Below the pieces are notes generated by a model. The model had not been told where the DNA came from. It saw only the letters and a program-made list of their open reading frames with translations, and searched no databases. Of a stretch of DNA of 64,000 nucleotides, positions 47,549-57,945 are shown piece by piece. The translations under genes and the position numbers were made by a program. The stretch's first letter is position 1, and each line of letters opens with the position of its first letter. The DNA is from Tetrapyrgos nigripes (Eukaryota; Basidiomycota; Agaricomycetes; Agaricales; Campanellaceae): positions 1-64,000 of the forward strand of contig JAACJM010000068.1 of assembly GCA_013368315.1 (NCBI GenBank), written 5' to 3'.

Positions 47549-47904
47549 AGGCCATGGAGGCAGAAAATTTCTCGGTAGTATAGGTCGGCGACTTCAGTAG
47601 CTGTGATATTAGAGGTGCAGGGGAGAGTATGGACTTGTTTGCCGTAGAGATTGGTGCAGACAAGGATTGCATCATATCCTTGTGAGGACAGGAGTTGTGT
47701 AATAAGATCTACTCTGACTTCTTCCCAGAGTCCTAGGGGTACATCCAGAGGCTGGATTACTGCTTGTGGGTGACGTTGTAGCTTCTTCCTGGCACACTTG
47801 TCACACCTGTCCACGTACTTCTCTACAAAAGAGCGAATGGTGGGCCACCAGAAGTGTGATGTTACCAAGTCCAGTGTTCCATGTAGCCCTGGGTGCCCTG
47901 CCAA
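47549..47904 (-). pseudogene. Chromovirus integrase, N-terminal part
   Basis: HPGLHGTLDLVTSHFWWPTI to CDKCARKK is the zinc-binding HHCC domain, followed by VRVDLITQLLSSQGYDAILV (first catalytic Asp). The frame ends in the TIR element at 47546 after IFCLHGL; it resumes at 45330. Confidence 0.85.
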
Positions 47905-47929
47905 AGGTTCGTCATGGCATTGTTCTACT

Positions 47930-48640
47930 ATTGCCTTCTGCAGTTCTTCATCCAGAGGGACACCTTGTAATATATCAGTCCATTATCCTCTTTCCATTCA
48001 GGTAAACCATTGGCCAGTTGTTGTAATTCATCCTTCTTCAGTTGCTCTAGTCCTCTTAACACTTCTACTTCTCTTCCCAGTGTCTGACGAATCCGTTCCT
48101 CCAAGGGATTGACTAGCGTAGCTGCAGCGAGCCTTACAAAGTGCTCTGGTCTGAGTACCATAGTCTCCAAATTGTCTTCCCGGTTAGGCAGGAGAGAGCA
48201 TCTGCTTAAATATTTGCTTTGCCTGGACAATGGACTAGCTGGAAGTCAAAGTGTGATAGCCAGAGGGCCCACCTCACTTATGTCGGCTAAGGTCCTGTGC
48301 AGTTCACCAGAACTCTAGATTGGAGTGGTCTGTGATGATCTCAAAGGGCTGTGGTAGTCCTTCCAGATAGCTCCACCAGTCCTTCAGTGCTTCTCGGTCA
48401 TAGATTTTGTAGTTCCGTTCAGCTGGCTGCATGGACACTGAACGGAATGCCACTGGGTGCCAGAGACCGTCTTCCAGCATCTGCATCAGAGCTCCACCCG
48501 TTGCAAAGCCTGAAGCATCTACTTCAACACAGGTAGGGCGGTCTGGTGACCAGATTGTAAGGATAGGAGCAGATGTGAAGGCTGTTCAAAGGGAGTCAAA
48601 GGCCTCCTGTTGGTGAGTTCCCCAGTTAAATGAGATGTCT
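47930..48640 (-). pseudogene. Chromovirus RNase H and connection region
   Basis: Blocks: DASGFATGGALMQM, HPVAFRSVSMQPAERNYKIY, REAL (shifted) and FEIITDHSNLEFW, then ARWQLWLSHFDF-type sequence with stops, and EEDNGLIYYKVS and LDEELQKA near 47930-47990. Frame breaks near 48300 and 48380. The catalytic Asp of the TDH strand is retained. Confidence 0.65.
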
Positions 48641-48697
48641 TTACGTGTAAGGTCGTTCAGGGGTTGAGCTGGTTTTAGCGAAGTTCTCTATGAATCA

Positions 48698-49402
48698 TCA
48701 GTAGAAATTTGCAAAACCCAGGAATGCCCGAACATCTTGGACATTGCAGGGGACTGGCCAGTGACGTACTGCTTCTACCTTCACTGGGTCCATACGGACT
48801 TGCCCTTCCTGGATAATCAACCCAAGATATTCTATCTCTTCTCGTTCAAACTCGCATTTCTCTGGCCTCAGATACAGATCATTCTTCTTTAGCCTTGCTA
48901 GCACTTCTCGAACCACCCCTTGATGCTCTTCCAGGGTTTCACTGAAGATTAGAATGTTGTCCAGATACACTGCTACTTTTCCTGCTGCAATCAGGTCTGA
49001 GAATATGGAGTTCATAAGGCCTTGGAAAGTAGCTGGAGAGTTCGTCAGCCCAAAGAACATGACTGTAGGTTCAAAAAGCCCTCGGTTGGTTGCAAATGCT
49101 GTCTTCCACTCATCCCCCTGTTTGATCTGAACATTGTTATACCCCCAACATACATCGAACTTGATGGAGTACTTGGTGCCTTGAAGGCGACTGACTATGT
49201 CAGCAACGAGGTGAAGAGGGTAGCGGTTTTGAATAGTGTACTCGTTTAGACGCCGGTAATCCTGGACAAACCGAACTTTCCCATCTTTCTTCTTCACAAA
49301 GAAGACTGGAGAGGATAGGGGGGATTTGGAGGGTCGGATATAACTTTTGTGGACATTTTCGTCGAGAAATTGATCGAGTTCCTGCTGTTCATTGATAGAC
49401 AT
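48698..49402 (-). pseudogene. Chromovirus reverse transcriptase
   Basis: 234-codon uninterrupted frame. Blocks: SSPVFFVKKKDGKVRFVQDY, KFDVCWGYNNVQI (catalytic Asp), VMFFGLTNSPATFQGLMN and the active-site loop reading VYLDNILIF, where Tyr-x-Asp-Asp is usual. The second Asp is Asn, which should cripple polymerisation. It ends with VRAFLGFANFY. Upstream (49410-49560) connects to the protease linker through a stop. Confidence 0.8.
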
Positions 49403-49562
49403 CGGATAGATCTTGGTGCATAGGGTGGCAGGTGCTCCAGGTACCAGTTCAATAGCATGGTCCCATGGTTTGTGTGCAGGGAGCTGTCCTGACTCAGCTT
49501 CAGAGAAAACCTGAGAGTACCTCCTATATGCAGGAGGGACTATCTCTTCAAATGACTGTTTC

Positions 49563-50686
49563 GGTTTTGTTCAGTTTGCCTCTTCTGCCAGCTGTTGTGA
49601 ATAAGTGAATCCCGCAGCACACCAGACCTCTTCTCCAGTGTCAGCCAAGATCCCTGCTTTCTTCCAGGCATGCCTTGTTGCTTGATTAGCACAAATACAA
49701 TAGACCTGTGGTTCTTCCTCCTCCTTTTCCATCACTGGATCTGGTGGTTGGTCTGTGGGTATCTGTGTTCCCTGAGGAACTGACAGAGTTGATTCAGAAC
49801 CTGCGCTTTCTAGAATGGCATTTCCTTTTGGAGTTGGTCCAAGGTTGGTAGCGACAAACTGGTCCTGATCGGGGACCTCTTCTACTGACGGGGGCAGTGC
49901 TTTGGGGATTTGCAATCAGCCACTTGTCCAGTCAGTATGTGGGTTCATCTTACACAACCAGGGAAGACCCAGAATGACGTCTTCTCCTCCTAAGTCCATG
50001 ACCAGAAAATCTAGCCATGCCTCTTGTCCATCTGCTGTCATAGCTAGTCGACAGAATCGATCTATATGCCCTGCTCAGTTAAGGGTCCCATCAATGTTGT
50101 AGACATCTAGGGGATTGCGAAGGGGATAAGTTTGGATTCAGTGCTGCTTTACAAATGACTGTTCCAAGAACAGGCCTGTCACTCCACTGTCAACCATCGC
50201 CACTACCACTGTTTCATTTGTCTTCCTCGGAGTTTCACACGTATACGGAAGTGAGAAGCACAGGATTCTATTTCGGGAATACTTGATATGGTACATGAAA
50301 GAATAGAATTGTATGAGGAGACAGAAAACATGTGGGTAGTCAGGGGTGTTCGTGCCATGGCAGGAACAGACACCCGTTTCAAAAACCCTGTTGGTTGGCA
50401 ATGTTTCAGAGTAAGGTAGTTTGGTCAGCGATAGATTTCTGTAAGGCAGACAGTACGGATGAGGATTCAGCAGATGATGAAGCAGCAACAGTAGCAGTGG
50501 GGGCAGAGGCAGGGGTAGGAGAGGGTGGATCATCTGGGAAGAGACTAAAGGTGTCGCTAACAGTAGCGGCCACACGTTGTCTGCTTCAGCCTCCTCCTCT
50601 AGGTCATCCCATGTATCAGTCCTGACAAACCGAGCGATGACCCATCCTCTCACAGTAATCACACTTGTCTCGTCCATGATTTCCAT
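49563..50686 (-). pseudogene. Chromovirus protease and linker
   Basis: The frame at 50686-50138 overlaps the end of gag in another phase, as expected for programmed or ancestral frameshifting. It carries VVVAMVDSGVTGLFLEQSF, the aspartic protease motif (about 50160-50200), and after stops ILGLPWL near 49940. The rest (49915-49571) is an acidic linker. Three stops, so inactive. Confidence 0.65.
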
Positions 50687-51986
50687 CTCGCTTCAGGTGA
50701 TCCTTGGAACCATAGCCATAGGAACACCCCTGCATCACCTTCTGATAGTCCATGAAGGTATGCCCGTTACCTTGGGGATGCTCAGTGCAGGAGGTGTCAA
50801 CATCCATGGCATTAGGGACGCGTGCGGAAGAGGATTTGGAGAGGGATGGAGTAGGACCAGTGATGGGTTTTCCTAGGAATTCGGCTAGGGTCTGCTCCAC
50901 ATGAAGTGCTCGGTTGATCAACTTGTCTAGGTCCTTAGGGGCCTCCTTCTGTCCTAGCTCCACATTTGCCAATGGGAGTAGTAGATCCTTGTGAAGGCGC
51001 TTCTGGAACTTATACTGGAGGTCCTTATCTGAGAACCCGGTCTTCTCTGCCCACATTTTGAAGATCTGAGAGAACTCTGAGACTGTTTTATCCCCCTGCC
51101 TCAATACTTCGAGCTTGTTCTGGGCCAGCTGTTGCTCATTTGCTACCCCGAACTGAACCTTGAGTGCATGGGTGAAATTGTCCCAATTTCCCTCCCAGGG
51201 GAAGACTGCTCCAGCTTCTTCTGCTCGAACTCTGCCGATATGACAGGCGTATTCTGTGGCCCATTCTGCAGCAGGTCCTTCCATCATAAGGAGTGCCTCA
51301 GCAATGCACCTCCGTGGGTCAAGTTTTCCACTATCGAGTTTGAGCTGCTTCTGCTCTCCAGCCCAGAGAATAAAAAGGGATAGGAATGAGTCAAGTTTAG
51401 CTGGTTCACCCTTGAATGGGGCAGGTTTGGGAGTTTTATCTGAGGCCTCGTGGACAGGCCTATTGACCAAGTTGGTGATGGCCTGTTGCAGCTGGTTCTG
51501 GTTGTTAACCAGAGCCTGAAGGAGGTTTTCAAGGGTGGCAGAGGACATGTTGATGTCAGTGGCTGGGGAGGCAACGGGACAAGGGGATGGAATGGGTGCG
51601 AGTGTAGGACTGGGAAGAGCTGTTGGTATGGCTGAAGATGGAATAGGGGATGCTGGCACAGACAAAGGACTGGAGGGATCAGAGATAGTAGTGAAGATTG
51701 GACGGAAGGTGCGGCGAGTTGGGATAGTGATATGGCTGTGTCCTAGGCTGTCTACAAAGAGTACAAGACCAGGAAGTGGGTTGTTATAGGCGTGTGGACA
51801 GGGCTGGGTCCCACAGTCCCAGTACTCTTCGTCAGTGCAATCACAGATGTCAAAGCTGTGCAGGTAGCTTGAACAGTCAAGATCAGGTTCAGCGGAGAGC
51901 TGGGGCAATGTGGCTGGAGACGGGGGTGCAGATGCAGATGCAGAGGACTCAGAGACAGAGGATGGTGTGGCATATCTCCCAGACAT
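50616..51986 (-). CDS. Chromovirus Gag, intact frame
   Basis: 456 codons from ATG 51986. Ser/Pro-rich N-terminal third, then a Gag capsid-type region (KPAPFKGEPAKLDSFLS, EWATEY, WDNFTHALKVQFG, LRQGDKTVSEFSQIF) and a C-terminal zinc knuckle (CDYCERMGHRSVC). It packages the element's RNA in virus-like particles. No stop inside, unlike the rest of the element, so its purifying history or chance survival is notable. It overlaps the protease frame by about 70 bp. Confidence 0.85.
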   Translation of the reverse strand: MSGRYATPSSVSESSASASAPPSPATLPQLSAEPDLDCSSYLHSFDICDCTDEEYWDCGTQPCPHAYNNPLPGLVLFVDSLGHSHITIPTRRTFRPIFTTISDPSSPLSVPASPIPSSAIPTALPSPTLAPIPSPCPVASPATDINMSSATLENLLQALVNNQNQLQQAITNLVNRPVHEASDKTPKPAPFKGEPAKLDSFLSLFILWAGEQKQLKLDSGKLDPRRCIAEALLMMEGPAAEWATEYACHIGRVRAEEAGAVFPWEGNWDNFTHALKVQFGVANEQQLAQNKLEVLRQGDKTVSEFSQIFKMWAEKTGFSDKDLQYKFQKRLHKDLLLPLANVELGQKEAPKDLDKLINRALHVEQTLAEFLGKPITGPTPSLSKSSSARVPNAMDVDTSCTEHPQGNGHTFMDYQKVMQGCSYGYGSKDHLKRDGNHGRDKCDYCERMGHRSVCQD

Positions 51987-52054
51987 GGTGAGAGCAGTTC
52001 CTGCAAGGACAACCTATACGGAGGCCACCAGTGCAGTAAGGGATCTTGACCTAA

Positions 52055-52491
52055 TGTCACAAAGAGGCGAGCACTTAGATAGCGATAACGAGGAGCTACG
52101 GGCTCGACTCGACTGACAGACAGCGATAAGTACTAGAACTGGTCCCAACAACAAAGAATGTATTAAATACCTGACAGACAGTGATAAGTACTAGAACTAC
52201 AGTGCTCATCAGTAAAGGTGAAAGAAGTAGTGAAAGGGAGATACACACCTGGTCCCAACGACAAAGAGGTCAAGACAGGGAACCAGGTGTCAGGACAGGG
52301 TTTCTATATGTAACAGTAAAAAGGTGTAAAAGAAGCTGTAACCAAAGCTGTAAAGAAGGCTGTAAAAGAAGCTGTATCAGAGAAATGAAAGGTCCGGTGC
52401 ATAGCATGCGGAACAAGAGTCATATGGTGTAAAGGTCCAAGGATGCGGAGATAAGGAGAAATAAATAGTACCAAATATAGACTTCATGACA
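52055..52491 (-). repeat. Chromovirus 5' LTR (437 bp)
   Basis: Matches 43538-44397 minus its insert, with TGTCACAAAGAGGCGAG at the left end and TAGACTTCATGACA at the right. It contains a local duplication of AAAAGAAGCTGTA. On the - strand the primer-binding region follows as TTAGGTCAAGATCC. Confidence 0.9.
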
Positions 52492-52494
52492 GTA

Positions 52495-53883
52495 ACCTGA
52501 AATCGTTTGTGGTCTGACCTGTTTAGCTGCATTTCGCTTCACTCTTTCCTTCAAAGAAGAATCATTATTCTCGTCAATAAAGACATCTGATCAAACAATC
52601 AGGGGACTGTCGTATGGAAGAGGATTATAAATATGTTGCTCACATGTCTCCGGTAGATAATCAGTGTCACTGATTTCAATTGGATCTAATGTAGCATTCA
52701 TAAAAGGATTTGCCATAAAAGCTGGTACCATTAAAGGAGCATCATCATCAGAATCTGAATCAGCTTTGACTTCTGGATTAGCTAAATTGGCAGCACCTTT
52801 TTTGGAGCCCTTCTTCTTCTGACTGGGATGAGTTTTCTTCTTCTTTTCTCCCCCTTGATTTGCATCACCTGTTGAAACATTATTAGAAGGTCAATTAGGT
52901 TTGGGTTGTTTACCCTTACCCTTGTTTTGTTTCTTCTGTTTAGAAGATCCAGCCTTCTGAGTGTTCCAATTGGGTGCAGAATCAAATTTTCGTCTTTCTC
53001 CAGTGATGTGGGTAAGAAGAGATGATTCTGAAGATTGACCAGTCCATCGTTTGTATTTGACGAGAATGAGACCTTCCACATGTGCCATAGTAAGTTTCGT
53101 TGGTTCAATAGTAGCAAGAGTATAATAAGCATAGTTTCCCCAAGATTGTGGAATGTGATCCATCAGGAAAAGAGCTCTAAATTTGTCTTCTACTGTGAAT
53201 CTATAAGCTTTGAGACATGTGAGAGCTGCTTCCAGAGTAGCAACCTGGTTTGCAGGATCTGTTTGCAGGATCTTTCTTCTCATCAAGAGTCCAAGCCATG
53301 AATTCTTTGAAGTCTAAGAAACAAGACATAGGGCCAGGAGTACTATACTTCTTATCTATCTTTTCCCAAAGCATAGACGAAGTGAAATCCCCTTAGCTTT
53401 AGCACAAGTGTTCTTTTTCCCATTCCTCTTTTCGAAACTTCTCATCTCCATCCTCACATCATTAGGAAGGAAGGAAGAAAGATAACTGATTGCCTGTTCA
53501 TCTTTTTCATCCCAAGAGCTTTGAAGCTTGTAGGTTTCGACTGTTTCCTGATCACCTTTTTTAACCAATATTTCATATTGAGCCAATTGAACATTATAAG
53601 TTCGTATGGTTTGGTTATAAGACGTTTGTTGGGGTTGAGATAAAGCATTATAAAGCTCATCAGAAATTGGTTCAAACCCTTCAGGGTACGAAGGTGCCTC
53701 ACCTATTTCAGTGGTACTAGGATTTACATAATGCAGTTGAATTCCAGCTGCAATTCTACTGAGGCGTTTGGCTTCAAGCAGACAAGAAATAGCATAGTTC
53801 CATTGCTCATAATTGGTGGTATTGAGAATGAGAATGTTGAAGATGCTATCAGCAGAGTTGTTGTTAGTGTTGTTGTAAGACAT
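52495..53883 (-). pseudogene. Ty1/copia Gag fragment
   Basis: Starts at ATG 53883: LNTTNYEQWNYAISCLLEAK is the typical copia Gag N-terminus, then ALSQPQQTSYNQTIRTYNV. After a frame break near 53380 come QVATLEAALTCLKAYRFTVE, IPQSWGNYAYYTLATI and a Lys-rich tail, then DTDYLPETCEQHIYNPLPY. It ends at the chromovirus LTR. Could be the front of copia-2 or of another element; I cannot tell. Confidence 0.65.
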
Positions 53884-54169
53884 GTCAATCTGTGAAGCAT
53901 CAATCAGTAAAGATGTGCATTCAATGGATCATAAGCACCAAGAAACATCAAAGGGTCTAATACAACCACAGTGTATAGGATGATTGCAATTATTCCTTCT
54001 CCTTTCTGAGCAAACACCTCAGACAAGGAATGTACATAATACATTTGCATTAATCAACTATATGCCAGTAGAAAACCGTTCGTTGGTACGTGCACATAAT
54101 GGAATCCTATATTAACTCCTTCATCAGTGCTTCTTGATCAATTTCACACTGTCAGAGGAGGAGAGGGTC

Positions 54170-54203
54170 GATTCCTCTTATTCAATCCCATCAAAAGAAG
54201 CCC
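54170..54203 (+). repeat. Left terminal inverted repeat core
   Basis: 34 bp, differing from the reverse complement of 63269-63302 at two positions. The similarity extends imperfectly to about 54148 on the outer side. Confidence 0.75.
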
Positions 54204-54714
54204 AAGGCTTCGGATCGACGAGGATTTGCAGCAGACCCAGTGGAAAAGCCTCCTGCCCTCATGTGTGGTCACACAGTGACCCAAAGTGACCCAAAGGTGA
54301 CACCCAAGTGACTCCTCAGACTTTTGTGCGCCCACAAAGTCCACCGTAGCAACAACACCTCTTCTCTTTCTTCTTTCTTGCCTGACCTTGCCATCAGGCC
54401 CAACTTGTGGTATCCTAACTCTTTTCTGTTCATTTTCCCTTACTGATCCTCTTGCAGTCCCTTTTACAGCCTACCTCAAGGCAAAGGAACTCGTCGGCAG
54501 ATGTGCAAACCCATGGAATTTGCTAGAGTAGGTAGACCGTAGGTCGTCGGTGGAGCAGGCCTCCCATGGACTTTAGTGAGTGCCCTTCTTCCTCCAAGCA
54601 GCCTCATTTCTTAATGGATTCTTGGGAAACTTCCAGGTAGTAGCAATGTACCCAGTCTCTAACAATACCAGTCATTCTTGAAGTTACACCATCCGTCCTC
54701 TCTATTCTACTCAT

Positions 54715-57700
54715 ATGGATCTAGCCAGGCTTTTGAACCCAGCACCACCCTCCATTACAACCTCTCATGCAGGCATGCCGCCCTCTGCACCTACTCATTT
54801 ACTGACTGTTGTGTCACCTCATGATCCCAGCATCATCATGGAGCTGAACATCAAGATCACTCGTAAATCAACACTCTCAAAATTATTCAGATACTCAGAT
54901 CCCCACACGGTAGTTGAGTATCCTCAGACTGGCTCAGAGGCGTCAGAAATAGTCGGCCATCTCTTTCCAATGGACTTGAATGACTGGCGCTGTCCAAGAC
55001 TCGACTTTGCCTATGCTTGGGGACCACCTGATGGACAGACGAGGGATGGGGCATTTGTAACAGTCAAGCTATTAGTAGATGGAGAAGGGAGAGAGGTCCA
55101 GTGTATGGAGCAGCATGCTAGGTGTATGTAGAGTACCTACACCGTTCACAATATATTCTTTGCAATACATCTAATGTACTTATAGGTCAGGGAGTCAAGG
55201 CTTGCTCTTCCCTTGATCTTAACGAACTTGCTGCTCCACACTTTCAAGCCAGTCGGGAGATGATTCAGCAGCAACTTGCTGATCAGCGTCTAGAACGCTT
55301 GGAATTCGCATGTCCCTCTCAGGATGTCTTTATGAAAACGCAAGCTTATTATACAGCTGCCATGCAATTAGGATGTGGAGTGTCTCTGCAGGAGGAGACT
55401 CTTCTTACAGAAGCTGAGCTTGAGCGTCAAAGACTGGTGCTTGAGCATCAAGCTTTCTATCAACGTGGATATGTTGATAAGGTTCCTGGACAGACTTGCC
55501 AAGGACGTCTTCAATTTGGAACTTTGAATACTGGCCGACCTATTGTATTGTAAGCAGTGCTATCTACATAGGGCATTCAGATACTTGTTACTGAGCCTGA
55601 TTTACAGTTGTGAGCATTTTTCAGTGGAAAATGGTGGAAGTCGAGAGCATTTTTTCGACGATGATGTCAGAGATGGATCTCTAGACTTAGACTATTTGGA
55701 AGCTCTCTTTGAGGAGGATTTTGAACTCATTGATGAGTTTGAAGCTGCCGCCACCATACTTGGGTATGGTCCAAGCGCTCCATGTCAGACTATCGTTAAT
55801 CACTGCACTCAACGACCCTATTGCTGTGAGTAATTTTCATGTTCTCACTGTCACAAACATAAAGCTTAGCTTCTGATAACTTAGCAATCGAACATCGCGA
55901 CCATGCTGGTCATTTGTATCAACATGAATTGGCGACAATCTCCTGTAAATGCATTGTACAGGAATATGAACTGCTTCCTCATGGATGTTCCAAGTGTCCA
56001 CACATACTCGTCACTTTGAAGGGACCTCACACCCATCCCATTCCAATCCCAAACAAAACCCCCAAATCCATTCGTGATCACATATTCCAACTTCTTCATT
56101 CATTTGATCATGGTCTTGCTGACTTGACTCCACAGCGATTTCTGAGGCACCCATTGGCGAAAACCTTTCTCCAGAAGCATCTGCCTGGAGTGACCAATCC
56201 TACTTTTGGACATCTGCACCTCTCTCTATCAAACTGGGAGCATCTTGGAGCATATATTGAGAAAATCAAAAAAGAGTGCTTCCCATTTGGAACGGGATGG
56301 GAAGGCAGGAATATATCCTTTGAATTTGAATGACCATGAGCCGACATCTTTTCGCAGGTCTCCAGAACATCAAAGAAACACAAGATCATACTCTGCCTGA
56401 AGAAGAGCGCTATATTCGGCTCATCAAGACCATTTCCATGGAAAACATGCTCATACAACTCCACAGCCTGGTGGCAATGATGAAGATTTTCGAATTGTTA
56501 TCTGTATGACGAAAGAGGCCAGTCATCGGCTTCAAAAGTCAGCTTATTGCCAGGTGATATCGCTTTCAAGCGAATCGCAGGTTTCTATGAGTTTGAGATT
56601 GTCACCTTTGACTGGGATGCTGGAATTAGTGGGTATCTATAATCTCATGGGTGCTTATACTGATGTTTCTGCATCAGCTGTTGTTTCTGCCGTGTCTTCA
56701 TGACGAAGCAATCTGCCTCTGCTCACTTTGTTGCTTTCCAAGAAGTTGAGAACCTGGTGAACCAGGACACTGGGTCAGGTATCAGATGGAGGCACCTCTT
56801 CGCAACCACTCTTGAGGATCGGGATGGAATGTTATTGCAGTGGACGGGGGATCAGGATGGTGGTCAAGCCAAAGGTTTGATTCTGCCATTGAAATCTCCC
56901 CTGCAAATTTACTCACTGCATAATGTTCTTTAGGTCTAGGACTTCATCTACAGGCCATTGCGCAAAGCCTTCCGGTTGACCAAATGGATCTTCATGAACC
57001 TCATCACTCTGTCCATGAACTAGGGCCTTATGATCATCTCCAAAGGGTTTTTCGAGTATGTGTTGTTCATTGGTACCGCAATATCCATCAGTGCGCTGTC
57101 CCAGATGAGGTCCAGAATCATATGCGAAGTTTGGTGTGCATGACTCATGATGATTGGGATGGGTCTTTGGAGTTTATTGAAGAAGCTGGTAGGCGTGTTG
57201 ATGAATCTATTCAAATAACTGGAAATACTGACACTGGTGTTTAGATTGGCTGCAAGACAAGATGCACTCAGGGTTTGTGTTCTCCGCCATCTGTTGGGAG
57301 AGAAGTTTTATTCCAATGGACATGTGGATGGTAGGATATCCTACAAGCAATGTGGTGGAGATATCTCATGCTGATTCCAATTTGGAGGGTACGCAGTGTT
57401 CACTAGTTGGCAGTGTGGAGAAAGGAATGCATTTGGATAGAATGAAGATGGAGGCTCTGAAGGTGAGGATGCTTTCTGCCATACGGTTCCAGAATCATTC
57501 ACCGTTGTGCCCTTAGATGAAGGAATGCTATGGAATTGGACCATCATATCGTACAGGGCATGTCTCCAAGTATGTTCAGAGCAATCTAAAGCGGCGAAGT
57601 GAGTTCATCAGACATATATCCCTGAAGTAATACTGAAAGCATGCTTATCAGTGTCTGCTCAGTACAACCGTCTGGAGCAGGAGGATAACAGCATTTCCAT

Positions 57701-57941
57701 TCATAATGAGAAGATCTCTAACGCACTTGACCAACTGAATCAAGCAAAAGTCAAGGTGAATGTAACCAGAGAACTTCTCTGGGGTAGCTTATCGGCAGTT
57801 CAACGGGTGCAAGCAATGGCAAGGCTGGAGCGGGAAGATAGGCAGGTTGCTAGATTACAAACCAGCCTCAACAAGCTTGCAGAGTTAGGTCGTAGATTAC
57901 ATCGCACAGGTACTGGTAAAGTAGGTATATTGCTTCCATAG
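54715..57941 (+). pseudogene. MULE-like transposase gene, near complete, frameshifted
   Basis: ATG 54715. Introns at 55124-55185, 55550-55607, 55826-55884, 56305-56357 (GC-AG) and 57599-57651 join in phase. Order: unknown N-terminus, RPIVFCEH/SREHF block, a Cys/His region (CSKCPHILVTLKGPHTHPIP) like WRKY/FLYWCH zinc fingers, then a DDE-type core: DIAFKRIAGFYEFE (Asp), GDQDGGQAKGL (Asp), TSNVVEISHADSNLEG (Glu), and a C-terminal coiled coil to 57941. Such zinc-finger plus DDE proteins resemble Mutator-like transposases; the family assignment is from pattern only. Frameshifts near 56435 and 56553 break it. The stop lies 4 bp from the stop of the opposing gene. Confidence 0.55.
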
Positions 57942-57945
57942 ACAA

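Larger units (their letters stand above)
43538..52491 (-). mobile_element. Ty3/gypsy chromovirus with two LTRs
   Basis: LTRs at 52055-52491 (5') and 43538-44397 (3') begin TGTCA and end TGACA. Internal - strand order: gag 51986-50616, protease, RT, RNase H, integrase with C-terminal chromodomain, then a polypurine tract (AGGAGGGGGGTAA) by 44398. A 2.2-kb DNA element splits the integrase (45331-47546) and a 456-bp element splits the 3' LTR (43561-44016). Flanking pentamers (ATAAA left, GTAAC right) do not match. Confidence 0.9.

Noticed and set aside
54715..57941. KDZ transposase
   Set aside because: The CxC cluster and long KDZ core motifs are absent. The zinc finger and D-D-E blocks look Mutator-like.
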